64,000 nt of DNA, taken from the NCBI GenBank assembly GCA_003278875.1, contig QCCQ01000002.1, forward strand, positions 62,001 to 126,000, in the 5' to 3' direction. This stretch comes from Prochlorococcus sp. AG-347-L21. GTDB taxonomy: Bacteria > Cyanobacteriota > Cyanobacteriia > PCC-6307 > Cyanobiaceae. The notes beneath the pieces are model-generated. The model did not search any database and was not told where the DNA came from. It saw only the letters and a program-made list of their open reading frames with translations. Below, piece by piece: positions 29,018-39,470 of this stretch; position 1 is the first letter of the stretch; each line of letters opens with the position of its first letter. The position numbers and the translations under genes were made by a program.

Positions 29018-29335
29018 ATGACCAACTCTGATTACCTTTTAAAAGCTGCCATTAAGAAAGTAACCGAAAAATTAAACGACATATTGAATGAAAAAATTGA
29101 AGAAGCAACAAATATTGCTCAGGATGCTCCAGAAATTCTCAAAAAAGAATTTGATAGTTTGAAAGAATCTATAATCGAAGAAGCCTCAAGAATGGAAAAA
29201 GTCGAAAATATTCAAGAAAATGAGTCTAAAAATAACTATCAAGATTCCAAAATAAAAAAAGCTTTAAATGAAATTGAAGGTATCAATAAGCAAATTGATA
29301 TCTTTCATGAAACCATAAATAATCAAATTAAATGA
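29018..29335 (+). CDS. Coiled-coil protein of unknown function
   Basis: 105 residues, almost entirely charged and helical (KKVTEKLNDILNEKIEEATNIAQ..., ...NEIEGINKQIDIFHETINNQIK), no signal peptide or membrane segment; consistent with a coiled coil. The family is not recognised. The stop overlaps the start of the ABC1-kinase gene by 4 nt (ATGA), so they are co-translated and may act together. Confidence 0.6.
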   Translation: MTNSDYLLKAAIKKVTEKLNDILNEKIEEATNIAQDAPEILKKEFDSLKESIIEEASRMEKVENIQENESKNNYQDSKIKKALNEIEGINKQIDIFHETINNQIK

Positions 29336-30999
29336 GTTATCACATTCTTGTTTATCGTTTAAAAAAATTTAAGAGGGCCTTTCTTATTTGGATAACTCTG
29401 ATTTCGCTTTTAATAAATTTGTGGATAGATAATATTATATTTACAATTTTCCAAACTAAAAATAATGATAAAAGTAGGGTTCAAATCAAAAGAGCTAGGT
29501 GGTTTACGAATCGATTAATAAAACTTGGTTCAGCATTTATTAAAATTGGACAATTATTATCAGCGAGACCTGATTTAATTCCAAATACCTGGATACAGGA
29601 ATTGTCTAAATTGCAGGATCAAGTTCCTAATTTTTCATTTGCACAAGTTGAAGAGACTATAAGAGATGAACTAGGATCTAAGTCTAATGAAATAGATCAA
29701 ATAATATGTGAGCCGGTTGGATCAGCATCACTAGCTCAGGTTCATAGGGCAACTTTAAAAGATGGTAAGAAAGTAGTATTTAAAGTTCAAAGACCCAATT
29801 TAAAAGAATTGTTTATTATCGATTTGGGCATAATGCAACAAATAGCAGGTTTGTTGCAGAGAAATAAGAATTGGAGTCGAGGCAGAAACTGGGTTGAAAT
29901 TGCTAAAGAGTGTAGAAAAGTTCTCATGAAAGAGCTTGATTTTAATTGTGAAGCACAATATGCAGCAAGATTTAGACAGCAATTTCTTGATGACGAAAAT
30001 ATTGAAATTCCTGAAGTAATTTGGGATATGAGCAGTGAAAAAGTACTTTGTTTAAGTTATCTAGATGGGACAAAAATAAGCGATTTAGAAAAATTACAAT
30101 CACAAGATATTGATTTACCCAAAATTGCAGAAATAGGTGCAATCAGCTACTTAAAACAATTAGTAAATTACGGTTTTTTTCATGCAGACCCTCATCCAGG
30201 GAATCTAGCAGTTTCAAATGAAGGTAAATTGATATTTTATGATTTTGGAATGATGGGCAATATTTCAAATAATCTTCAAACAAGATTAGGGGGGATGGTC
30301 AAGGCCGCTGCTCTTAGAGATGCCTCATTACTTGTTAGTCAATTACAACAAGCTGGATTAATTTCAAAAGATATTGATGTAGGACCAGTCAGAAGATTAG
30401 TCAGATTGATGCTTAAAGAAGCCTTAACTCCGCCATTTAGTCCAAATATTATTGAAAAATTATCTGGAGATTTATACGAACTTGTTTATGAAACACCATT
30501 TCAACTGCCAGTCGATTTAATCTTTGTGATGAGAGCTTTATCAACTTTTGAAGGAGTTGGTAGAATGCTTGATCCAGGGTTTAACCTTGTATCAGTTACC
30601 AAGCCTTATTTAATCGAACTTATGACTTCAAATAATCAAACTCCCAACGATTTAATTAACCAATTTGGAAGGCAAGTAGGTGAACTAGGATCGAAAGCTG
30701 TTGGAATTCCCAAAAGAATAGATGAAAGTTTAGAAAGATTAGAGCAGGGCGATTTACAATTGCAAATAAGAATGGGAGAGTCTGATAGGCAATTTAAAAA
30801 AATGTTTACTGCTCAAAAAACTTTGGGCCATTCAATTCTCATAGGAAGCTTATCAATTGCATCTGCTTTACTAGTAACCAATAAACAAAATAATTTTGCA
30901 TTATTGCCACTTTTTTTTGCACTACCAATAAGTATTGATTGGATAAAATGCCAATTAAGTATGAGAAAAGGCTCACGTTTAGAAAAACTTAAGCGCTAA
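29332..30999 (+). CDS. ABC1/UbiB-family atypical kinase
   Basis: 555 residues. The ABC1 signature appears as KLGSAFIKIGQLLSARPDLIP, then EPVGSASLAQVHRA (the ADCK Ala-rich loop), the catalytic-lysine VFKVQRP, and HADPHPGN with the metal-binding FYDFGMMG. A C-terminal hydrophobic hairpin (ILIGSLSIASALLV...FALLPLFFALPIS) suggests membrane attachment. Family members support prenylquinone metabolism (ubiquinone in others, plastoquinone and tocopherol in plastids). Convergent with eno, 4 bp apart. Confidence 0.88.
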   Translation: MSYHILVYRLKKFKRAFLIWITLISLLINLWIDNIIFTIFQTKNNDKSRVQIKRARWFTNRLIKLGSAFIKIGQLLSARPDLIPNTWIQELSKLQDQVPNFSFAQVEETIRDELGSKSNEIDQIICEPVGSASLAQVHRATLKDGKKVVFKVQRPNLKELFIIDLGIMQQIAGLLQRNKNWSRGRNWVEIAKECRKVLMKELDFNCEAQYAARFRQQFLDDENIEIPEVIWDMSSEKVLCLSYLDGTKISDLEKLQSQDIDLPKIAEIGAISYLKQLVNYGFFHADPHPGNLAVSNEGKLIFYDFGMMGNISNNLQTRLGGMVKAAALRDASLLVSQLQQAGLISKDIDVGPVRRLVRLMLKEALTPPFSPNIIEKLSGDLYELVYETPFQLPVDLIFVMRALSTFEGVGRMLDPGFNLVSVTKPYLIELMTSNNQTPNDLINQFGRQVGELGSKAVGIPKRIDESLERLEQGDLQLQIRMGESDRQFKKMFTAQKTLGHSILIGSLSIASALLVTNKQNNFALLPLFFALPISIDWIKCQLSMRKGSRLEKLKR

Positions 31000-31003
31000 A
31001 AAA

Positions 31004-32299
<1,296 letters not shown>

Positions 32300-32540
32300 T
32301 TAATTATTACTATTTAAATCCTATTAATAGCTGAACTATTTGGCTAATATCTGAAATATATATGTTAACCAAATATAATTTTTAAATTTCAGAACAACTT
32401 AGATAATATTTAACGCTTTTTATTAATTCCAGAGTAACCACGACCAATCCTCTACACATAATTTTCAAATTCATCTTACAATTTGATTGTTATTGGATGA
32501 TTATTCATGCAAATACTATTTAGAATATTAATTAATTAAC

Positions 32541-32559
32541 AACTATAGTTTTTATAGTT
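32541..32559 (+). promoter_or_regulatory. Hairpin directly against the clpB2 start codon
   Basis: AACTATA-GTTTT-TATAGTT (7 bp, one C-G pair) ends one base before the ATG at 32561. There is no separate Shine-Dalgarno sequence. The weak AU-rich stem could mask the start site at low temperature and open with heat; this role is an inference. Confidence 0.35.
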
Positions 32560-32560
32560 T

Positions 32561-35317
32561 ATGAGAGAAACCCTAACATCCAATCCTGAACTTTTTAGCG
32601 ATATCAGTTGGAATCTTCTTCTATTAGGAGAAGAAACCGCAAAAAAATGGGATCATAGCGAATTTAATATCGAACACATTATTCATACATTGTTCACATC
32701 AAGTGAATTCTTTGCCTTCATTGAAAAATTATCAATCGACCAAGATATAGTTTTAGATATAACAGAAGATTTTTTAGAAGAGACACCTACAAATGAATCA
32801 GATATTTTTACTATCGGAGAAGATTTAGAAATTTTATTAGATAATGCGAATCAGATTAAAATTCAATGGGGATCTAGATTAATAGAAATACCTCATTTAC
32901 TAATTGCCCTTGGAAGAGATTTAAGAATTGGAAATTACGTTTTTGAAGAAGGCAACCTTTCAATGGAGAAATTAGAGGAAGAGTTAAAGTTTTTCCCAAA
33001 TATTAATCAATCAAAAGATTCTCTTAATTATAAGAACCTAATTGAGATTAATAATCAATCTAATTTTGAACCAAACAAAAAGACTCTAGTTAAAGAAGAA
33101 AAAGATGAAAAAGCTATTGTTCCATTACCCAAAAGTGAACTTCAAATTGAAATAAAAAAACAAATTGAAAAAGATGAAAATGCCCTTTCAATTTATGGAA
33201 AAGATTTAACAGAATCAGCTAAAAAAGGCTTACTGGATCCCGTTTTAGGAAGAGAAAATGAGATCAATAATTTAATGAGAGTACTCTGCAGAAGAAACAA
33301 AAATAATCCTATACTTATCGGCAATTCTGGAGTTGGTAAAACCTCAATTGCAAAATTACTTGCACAACTAATTGTAGAAAAAAAAGTTCCTGATTCTTTA
33401 AAAGACTTAAAAATTATTTCACTTGACTTAGGTGCTTTAGTTTCTGGGACAAAATTTAGAGGCCAACTAGAGGAACGACTGAGCTTAATAATGCAGGAAC
33501 TAAAAAATCCAAGCCAAGGAATGATTCTATTTATTGATGAAATTCATTCGATATTAAGTTCTGACAGATCTTCTACCGACATTAGCAATATCTTAAAACC
33601 TTTACTGGCTGAAGGAGAACTTAGATGTATCGGTACAACAACACCTGAGAAATTCCGGGAAACTATTGAAAAAGATCAGGCATTGAATAATTGCTTTCAA
33701 AAGATAGCTGTTAATGAACCAACAGTAGAATTAAGCGCAAAAATACTGCTAGGTATCAAAAAGAAATATGAATCTCATCATGGCATAAAAATTTCCGAAG
33801 AGGCTGTAAACTATTCTGCAAAATTGGCGGATAGATACATTAGCGATAAATGTCTCCCAGATAGTGCAATAGATTTAATTGATGAAGCAGCTGCACAGTT
33901 GAAAATCGAGTCTAATAATATGCCTCAAATCATTCTCCAACAAAAAAACAAACTGAATACTATTGATGAAAAACTGAATAATTTGCAAGGAGAAAATTTC
34001 GAAGCTCAAGAAAAGCTATTGATTAATAGACAGCAATCAGAGGCAAAATTGAACGTTCTTTTGGAAAATTGGAACAATTTACGTGAAGAAATGGAGGAAT
34101 TATCTATTTTAATGAAAGAGGAAGATAAGCTAACCAAACAAATTAAAGATAAATCAAATCGCGAAATTGAAAATGATCTAGATTATTTAGAAAAGCTTGA
34201 AGAAGAGTTAAGTGAAGTAGAGAATGACATACAAAAAATTGAAGAGAACTTTAATAAAATAAAGAAAAATAGAAATTTCCATTTTAAATATCAAGTTGAA
34301 CCTGATGATATTGCAGATGTTATTTCAAAAATCACAGGTATTCCAATTTCTAAAGTTGTTTCAAATGAACGTAAGAAATTAGTCAATCTAGAAACAGAAC
34401 TAAGTGAAAAAGTTATTGGACAAGAAAAAGCCATAGAAGCTGTTTCTGCTGCAATTAGAAGAGCTCGAGTTGGCATGAAAAGTCCTAAAAGACCTATTGG
34501 ATCTTTTTTATTTATGGGTCCTACTGGTGTTGGTAAAACAGAATTAGCAAAATCTCTTGCAACAGCTTTATTTGATGAAGAAGACGCACTTTTAAGATTA
34601 GACATGAGTGAATATATGGAGAAAAATGCCGTAGCAAGACTTTTGGGAGCTCCTCCAGGTTATGTTGGTTATGAAGAGGGAGGTCAATTAACTGAAGCTG
34701 TAAGACGTAAACCCTATTCAGTAATACTTCTTGATGAGATAGAAAAAGCACATGCAGAAGTATTTAATATCCTTTTGCAAGTCTTAGATGAAGGAAGATT
34801 AACGGATTCTCAAGGAAGAACCGTAGACTTCAAAAATACCGTAATCATTATGACGAGTAACCTAGCTGGTAAATCTATACTGGAATATTCACAAAAGATT
34901 TCTAAAAATGAGGGAAATTTAGAAAAAGATCAACAAACTCTAGATGATTTAATTAGTAATGCATTGTCTTCAATTTTTAGACCTGAATTTTTAAATAGAA
35001 TTGACGAAGTGGTAAAGTTTGATCCATTATCTATTGATGAACTTCAAAAAATAATCATTCTACAAACTGAAGATTTAAAGAACCTGCTACTTGAGCAGAA
35101 AATAAATATCTCCATAGACAAAAAAGTTATCAACAAAATTGCAAACGATTCTTTCGAACCTGAATATGGTGCTAGGCCACTGAGCAGGGAACTTAGAAGA
35201 CAAATAGAAAATCCCTTGGCTGCAAAACTTTTAGAGGATAACTTCAAAAATAAAAAAAATATAACAATTAAACTTAACCCTACTAAAAAAGATGAGATCG
35301 TTTTCAAACCTAGCTGA
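32561..35317 (+). CDS. clpB2: ClpB-type AAA+ disaggregase (ClpB2-like)
   Basis: 918 residues with the HSP100 layout. N-terminal Clp_N repeats occupy about 1-150; D1 AAA domain has Walker A GNSGVGKTS (near 253) and Walker B LFIDEIHS; a long coiled-coil middle domain spans about 450-560; D2 has GPTGVGKTELAK and VILLDEIEKAH; a C-terminal D2-small domain follows. The length of the middle domain and lack of a visible ClpP-binding IGF/IGL loop favour ClpB over ClpC. The N-terminal region is more divergent than in housekeeping ClpB, fitting the second cyanobacterial paralogue ClpB2. Which paralogue it is remains an inference. Confidence 0.88.
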   Translation: MRETLTSNPELFSDISWNLLLLGEETAKKWDHSEFNIEHIIHTLFTSSEFFAFIEKLSIDQDIVLDITEDFLEETPTNESDIFTIGEDLEILLDNANQIKIQWGSRLIEIPHLLIALGRDLRIGNYVFEEGNLSMEKLEEELKFFPNINQSKDSLNYKNLIEINNQSNFEPNKKTLVKEEKDEKAIVPLPKSELQIEIKKQIEKDENALSIYGKDLTESAKKGLLDPVLGRENEINNLMRVLCRRNKNNPILIGNSGVGKTSIAKLLAQLIVEKKVPDSLKDLKIISLDLGALVSGTKFRGQLEERLSLIMQELKNPSQGMILFIDEIHSILSSDRSSTDISNILKPLLAEGELRCIGTTTPEKFRETIEKDQALNNCFQKIAVNEPTVELSAKILLGIKKKYESHHGIKISEEAVNYSAKLADRYISDKCLPDSAIDLIDEAAAQLKIESNNMPQIILQQKNKLNTIDEKLNNLQGENFEAQEKLLINRQQSEAKLNVLLENWNNLREEMEELSILMKEEDKLTKQIKDKSNREIENDLDYLEKLEEELSEVENDIQKIEENFNKIKKNRNFHFKYQVEPDDIADVISKITGIPISKVVSNERKKLVNLETELSEKVIGQEKAIEAVSAAIRRARVGMKSPKRPIGSFLFMGPTGVGKTELAKSLATALFDEEDALLRLDMSEYMEKNAVARLLGAPPGYVGYEEGGQLTEAVRRKPYSVILLDEIEKAHAEVFNILLQVLDEGRLTDSQGRTVDFKNTVIIMTSNLAGKSILEYSQKISKNEGNLEKDQQTLDDLISNALSSIFRPEFLNRIDEVVKFDPLSIDELQKIIILQTEDLKNLLLEQKINISIDKKVINKIANDSFEPEYGARPLSRELRRQIENPLAAKLLEDNFKNKKNITIKLNPTKKDEIVFKPS

Positions 35318-35379
35318 GGAGTAAATCAATAAGCTAAGATAAAAACTAAAGCCTAAAGTTTAATTTAAAAAAAAATTTT

Positions 35380-35622
35380 GTGACAAGTCCTACTACTAAT
35401 AAAGAACCTCTTAAAAAAGACTCTCCTGAATTTGAAGAGCCTAAAAAAAAGAATAATTTTTTTAGATCTACCTACGATGAGCTTAAACTTGTCGTTTGGC
35501 CTAACAAACAACAACTTTTTAGCGAATCAGTAGCAGTTATAATTATGGTATCCTTTTCTGCTGCAGCCATAGCTTCTGTTAGCAGATTCTATGGATGGGC
35601 AGCCTCGCAAATTTTTGGTTGA
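35380..35622 (+). CDS. secE: Preprotein translocase subunit SecE
   Basis: 80 residues, GTG start. Single transmembrane helix near the C-terminus (AVIIMVSFSAAAIASVSRF) preceded by the SecE cytoplasmic amphipathic motif FRSTYDELKLVVWPNKQQL. It is the first gene of the conserved secE-nusG-rplK-rplA-rplJ-rplL cluster, supporting the call despite low family conservation. Confidence 0.93.
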   Translation: MTSPTTNKEPLKKDSPEFEEPKKKNNFFRSTYDELKLVVWPNKQQLFSESVAVIIMVSFSAAAIASVSRFYGWAASQIFG

Positions 35623-35673
35623 ATTATCTCCCGAATATCCATTAATAATGATCTTAATTTAGCTTCCAGAAAA

Positions 35674-36285
35674 ATGAGTAATGAATTAACTACAAACCTT
35701 GCTTCTTCAAAAGCAAATACAAGCATCGCAAGATGGTATGCAGTTCAAGTAGCATCAAGCTGTGAAAAAAAAGTAAAAGCGACTCTTGAGCAAAGATCAG
35801 TAACTTTGGGTGTTAATAATAGAATCATTGAAATTGAAATTCCCCAAACTCCAGGAATTAAATTAAAAAAAGATGGAAGCAGACAAACTACTGAAGAAAA
35901 AGTTTTCCCAGGCTATGTCCTCGTAAGAATGATTTTGGATGAAGATACAATGATGGCTGTTAAAAGTACTCCAAATGTAATTAACTTTGTCGGCGCTGAA
36001 GACGGTAGAGGCAGTGGAAGATCGCGAGGTCATATCAAACCTCGACCATTATCAAGACAAGAAGTTAATAGAATCTTTAAGCGCGCATCAGAGAAAAAAG
36101 CTGTAATCAAGTTAGATATTGAAGAAAAAGATAGAATCATTGTAACTAGCGGTCCATTCAAGGATTTCCAGGGAGAAGTTATAGAAGTTTCCGGAGAAAG
36201 AAATAAATTAAAAGCACTACTTTCAATATTTGGGCGCGAGACTCCTGTAGAATTAGAATTCTCCCAAATCAATAAACAAAATTAA
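35674..36285 (+). CDS. nusG: Transcription termination/antitermination factor NusG
   Basis: 203 residues: NGN domain (ARWYAVQVASSCEKKVKATLEQR...VFPGYVLVRM) followed by a KOW domain (ITSGPFKDFQGEVIEVSGERNKLKALLSIFGRETPVELEF). NusG binds RNA polymerase and couples it to the ribosome through NusE. It lies between secE and rplK in the usual order. Confidence 0.97.
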   Translation: MSNELTTNLASSKANTSIARWYAVQVASSCEKKVKATLEQRSVTLGVNNRIIEIEIPQTPGIKLKKDGSRQTTEEKVFPGYVLVRMILDEDTMMAVKSTPNVINFVGAEDGRGSGRSRGHIKPRPLSRQEVNRIFKRASEKKAVIKLDIEEKDRIIVTSGPFKDFQGEVIEVSGERNKLKALLSIFGRETPVELEFSQINKQN

Positions 36286-36352
36286 TTTCTAATTCTTCTT
36301 GTTTATCGAGTAAAATTATGATTTTCTACTCCAGCTTAAATTCCCTAATCTA

Positions 36353-36778
36353 ATGGCAAAAAAAATTGTTGCAGTTATCAAGCTTGCTCTACAAGCAGGC
36401 AAAGCAAATCCTGCTCCTCCTGTAGGACCAGCTTTAGGACAACATGGTGTTAATATCATGGCATTTTGCAAAGAATACAACGCGAGGACACAAGATAAAG
36501 CAGGTTTTGTAATTCCAGTCGAGATTTCTGTTTTTGAAGATAGAAGCTTTACTTTTATCACAAAAACACCTCCTGCTTCCGTCTTAATCACAAAAGCAGC
36601 TGGTATAGAGAAAGGTTCAGGTGAATCCGCAAAAGGCTCTGTTGGGAATATAAGTAAAGCTCAATTAGAAGAAATAGCCAAAACTAAGCTTCCTGATCTA
36701 AACTGTTCTAGTGTTGAATCAGCAATGAAAGTAATTGAGGGTACTGCTCGTAATATGGGAGTCTCTATCACTGATTGA
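36353..36778 (+). CDS. rplK: 50S ribosomal protein L11
   Basis: 141 residues. [27 protein letters not shown] (N-terminal domain) and the C-terminal rRNA-binding domain with [11 protein letters not shown]. It forms the L7/L12 stalk base that binds thiostrepton and RelA. Followed by rplA as in other bacteria. Confidence 0.98.
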   Translation: MAKKIVAVIKLALQAGKANPAPPVGPALGQHGVNIMAFCKEYNARTQDKAGFVIPVEISVFEDRSFTFITKTPPASVLITKAAGIEKGSGESAKGSVGNISKAQLEEIAKTKLPDLNCSSVESAMKVIEGTARNMGVSITD

Positions 36779-36844
36779 GTTCAATACAAAATTTCTCACT
36801 ATTTAGGGGAGGTTAATTAATAACCGTTCGCACCCAACATTATT

Positions 36845-37552
36845 ATGAAAAAACTATCTAAAAGAATGGCGGCTCTATCAACAAAGATAGAAGATCGCAT
36901 TTACGCACCACTTGAAGCTCTTAGTATTATCAAGGAAAATGCTAATGCAAAATTTGATGAAACTATTGAAGCACATATACGTTTAGGTATTGATCCAAAA
37001 TATACTGATCAACAATTAAGGACCACTGTCGCATTACCACATGGTACTGGCCAAAGCATCAAAATTGCTGTAATTACAAGCGGTGAAAATGTATCGAAAG
37101 CTAAGGCTGCTGGTGCAGATTTATTTGGCGAAGAAGATCTTGTGGAAAGCATCAACAAAGGAAATATGGAGTTTGATCTACTTATTGCAACTCCAGATAT
37201 GATGCCAAAGGTTGCAAAATTAGGAAGAGTTTTAGGACCTAGAGGTTTAATGCCTAATCCTAAAGCTGGGACAGTAACTAATGACATTGCTAATGCAATA
37301 AAAGAATTCAAAGCTGGTAAGCTCGAATTCAGAGCAGATAAGGCTGGAATCGTTCATGTCCGCTTTGGAAAAGCAAGTTTCACAAAAGAGGCTCTATTTG
37401 ATAACTTAAAAACCTTACAAGAATCAATTGATAAAAATAAACCAAGTGGAGCTAAAGGAAAGTATTGGAAAACTTTTTATGTAACTTCAACAATGGGGCC
37501 TTCAGTTCAATTAGACATAAATGCTGTACAAGATTACCAACCTGAAGGTTAA
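36845..37552 (+). CDS. rplA: 50S ribosomal protein L1
   Basis: 235 residues with [15 protein letters not shown] and the family signature [19 protein letters not shown], plus [22 protein letters not shown]1 forms the mobile stalk on 23S rRNA and often represses its own operon by binding the leader. The 66-bp rplK-rplA spacer has a small GGTTA-ATTAA-TAACC hairpin (36811-36825); whether it is an L1 site cannot be told. Confidence 0.98.
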   Translation: MKKLSKRMAALSTKIEDRIYAPLEALSIIKENANAKFDETIEAHIRLGIDPKYTDQQLRTTVALPHGTGQSIKIAVITSGENVSKAKAAGADLFGEEDLVESINKGNMEFDLLIATPDMMPKVAKLGRVLGPRGLMPNPKAGTVTNDIANAIKEFKAGKLEFRADKAGIVHVRFGKASFTKEALFDNLKTLQESIDKNKPSGAKGKYWKTFYVTSTMGPSVQLDINAVQDYQPEG

Positions 37553-37562
37553 CTCTTTGTAG

Positions 37563-37736
37563 TATAATTTTAAGTGCAATAATACGGCCAAAGAAAGTAG
37601 GTAGATTTAGTTATTCTAAATTTTTAATTCCTACCGAGGACTTGTTTTAAATTATTTCTTTTTGGATCTAATAAAAGCGGCCTCTTTAAAAGAACTTTGC
37701 CGCATTTCCTGCTCTCCCTAAATTACGATCCAAAAA
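37563..37736 (+). promoter_or_regulatory. rplJ leader: probable L10 autoregulatory leader and promoter
   Basis: The 190 bp gap between rplA and rplJ contains a TATAAT box (37563-37568). It also has a hairpin ATTTAG-TTATT-CTAAAT enclosed by GTAGG...CCTAC, and a closing structure TTTTTGGATC...GATCCAAAAA (37659-37668 with 37727-37736, 10 bp perfect) around an inner GCGGC/GCCGC hairpin (37677-37681 with 37699-37703). This matches the expected place and general build of the ribosomal L10 leader that binds L10-(L12)n to repress rplJL; identity with that family is inferred. Confidence 0.65.
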
Positions 37737-37742
37737 ACATCC

Positions 37743-38270
37743 ATGGGCCGAACACTAGAGAATAAGCAACAAATCGTTTCTGAGATTAAATCTCTATTAA
37801 ACGATTCGGAAATGGCTATAGTTCTTGACTATAAAGGTTTAACTATCAAAGAGATGTCAGATTTGCGATCTAGATTGCAAACAACTAACGGCATCTGCAA
37901 AGTTACTAAAAATTCATTAATGCGTAAAGCTATTGATGGAGATAGTAATTGGAATGATCTCGAATCTTTACTGTCCGGAACAAATGCTTTTGTCTTAATT
38001 AAAGAAGATGTTGGTGGTGCAGTAAAAGCTATCCAATCCTTTCAAAAAGACACCAAAAAATCCGAAACCAAAGGAGCTTTATTTGAAGGCAGACTTCTTA
38101 GCGATTCTGAAATAAAAGAAATTGCAAGTCTTCCATCTAAAGAAGTATTGATGGCCAAAATTGCTGGCGCTCTTAATGGCGTAGCAACAAAAATTGCCAT
38201 CTCTATTAATGAAGTGCCTTCTGGACTTGCTAGATCACTTAAACAACATTCTGAAAAATCAGAATCTTAA
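37743..38270 (+). CDS. rplJ: 50S ribosomal protein L10
   Basis: 175 residues, beginning [19 protein letters not shown] with [19 protein letters not shown], the L10 N-terminal rRNA-binding domain, and a C-terminal helix that anchors L7/L12 dimers. It has a structured leader of its own and is followed by rplL after 28 bp. Confidence 0.97.
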   Translation: MGRTLENKQQIVSEIKSLLNDSEMAIVLDYKGLTIKEMSDLRSRLQTTNGICKVTKNSLMRKAIDGDSNWNDLESLLSGTNAFVLIKEDVGGAVKAIQSFQKDTKKSETKGALFEGRLLSDSEIKEIASLPSKEVLMAKIAGALNGVATKIAISINEVPSGLARSLKQHSEKSES

Positions 38271-38298
38271 ACTCAAACCCTAATCAACTTTTAAGAAA

Positions 38299-38694
38299 AT
38301 GTCCGCAAAAACTGAAGAAATTCTTGAATCATTAAAATCTCTATCACTTTTAGAAGCATCAGAGCTAGTAAAGCAAATTGAAGATGCTTTTGGTGTATCT
38401 GCTGCAGCTTCTGCAGGTGTAGTGATGGCAGCTCCAGGAGCAGCTGGCGGTGACGCAGATGGTGGCGCTGCTGAAGAAAAAACTGAATTTGATGTAGTTC
38501 TCGAAAGCTTTGATGCAGCAGCAAAAATCAAAGTGCTTAAGGTTGTAAGAAATGCAACTGGTCTAGGTCTTGGCGATGCAAAAGCACTTGTTGAATCTGC
38601 ACCAAAAACAGTAAAAGAAGGAATTGCTAAAGCAGATGCTGAATCTCTAAAGAAAGAGATTGAAGAAGCTGGCGGTAAAGTTACACTTAAGTAA
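38299..38694 (+). CDS. rplL: 50S ribosomal protein L7/L12
   Basis: 131 residues. N-terminal dimerisation helix ([20 protein letters not shown]), Ala/Gly-rich hinge, and the factor-binding C-terminal domain [44 protein letters not shown]. Last gene of the cluster; rpoBC do not follow in this window. Confidence 0.98.
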   Translation: MSAKTEEILESLKSLSLLEASELVKQIEDAFGVSAAASAGVVMAAPGAAGGDADGGAAEEKTEFDVVLESFDAAAKIKVLKVVRNATGLGLGDAKALVESAPKTVKEGIAKADAESLKKEIEEAGGKVTLK

Positions 38695-38708
38695 GAGAAT
38701 ATTTTTTC

Positions 38709-38733
38709 AAGCCGATATACAGTCTATCGGCTT
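38709..38733. other. Strong stem-loop in the rplL-rnhA spacer
   Basis: AAGCCGATA-TACAGTC-TATCGGCTT, nine perfect pairs, sits 14 bp after the rplL stop and ends 9 bp before the rnhA ATG. No T-tract follows on the plus strand, so it is not a standard terminator; it could be a partial terminator, an RNA-stability element for rplL mRNA, or an element sequestering the rnhA start. Confidence 0.5.
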
Positions 38734-38741
38734 CAAAAATT

Positions 38742-39470
38742 ATGAATATTGATAGTATTGCAATTGAAGCTGCAACCGATGGAGCCTGCAGTGGTAATCC
38801 AGGACCAGGTGGTTGGGGTGGTCTAATAATTTTTGATGACAAAAGTGAATTAGAAATAGGTGGTTCCGAGCAAAATACTACTAACAATAGAATGGAACTC
38901 ACTGCGGCCATAAAAACACTTGAGAAATTGAAAACCTATAAATTAAAAGAAAACTTTAAATTAAGAACTGATAGTAAATATGTCATAGAAGGATATACAA
39001 AATGGATTATTAATTGGAAGAGAAATGGATGGAAAACAAGCTCAGGAAAATCAGTTCAAAATCTTGATTTATGGCAAAAAATCGATCAATTAAGAATTAA
39101 TGGTCTTGAAATGGAGTATGTTAAAGGCCATAGCGGTGATAAACAAAATGATAGGGTAGATAAAATCGCCACAAATTATAGTAAAGGTATATCTCTTAAA
39201 AGTAACTCAAAAGAATCTGAATCTTCAGTAGAATTTCATGAAAAAAGTGCACCTACAGAAATTCAGGAATTATTTTCAAGAAATGAATTAATTCAAAAAT
39301 TTGCAGAAAAAAAATACTTGTTAAGTTCACCAGAACTAACTAACTTATTAGGGAGGGAAAACCACTTAAGGATAAAACAATATTCACCTTTTGAATGGCG
39401 TAATTGGATATTGATTCCTAAAGGTGAAAAATATTGGATAATAGAAAAAAAGAATCCTGATTTTTTATGA
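38742..39470 (+). CDS. rnhA: Ribonuclease HI with C-terminal extension
   Basis: RNase HI degrades RNA in RNA-DNA hybrids. The fold is present in the first 150 residues: ATDGACSGNPGPGGWGG (first Asp), NNRMELTAAIKTLE (Glu), LRTDSKYVIEGYTKWI (Asp), VKGHSGDKQNDRVDKIA (His and last Asp). About 90 further residues follow. They end in a compact module (YLLSSPELTNLLGRENHLRIKQYSPFEWRNWILIPKGEKYWIIEKK) that looks like a small domain seen at the ends of other cyanobacterial proteins. The gene overlaps pyrD by 4 nt. Confidence 0.92.
   Translation: MNIDSIAIEAATDGACSGNPGPGGWGGLIIFDDKSELEIGGSEQNTTNNRMELTAAIKTLEKLKTYKLKENFKLRTDSKYVIEGYTKWIINWKRNGWKTSSGKSVQNLDLWQKIDQLRINGLEMEYVKGHSGDKQNDRVDKIATNYSKGISLKSNSKESESSVEFHEKSAPTEIQELFSRNELIQKFAEKKYLLSSPELTNLLGRENHLRIKQYSPFEWRNWILIPKGEKYWIIEKKNPDFL

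Noticed and set aside
28950-29020. 23-codon ORF whose TGA overlaps the ATG of the coiled-coil gene
   Set aside because: No Shine-Dalgarno, no recognisable sequence; an ATGA overlap can occur by chance in AT-rich DNA. Kept only as a possible leader peptide.
38280-38531. Two antisense ORFs over rplL (83 and 77 aa)
   Set aside because: They mirror the Ala/Gly-rich hinge and helix of L7/L12 in other frames; sequence is low-complexity and has no start signal.
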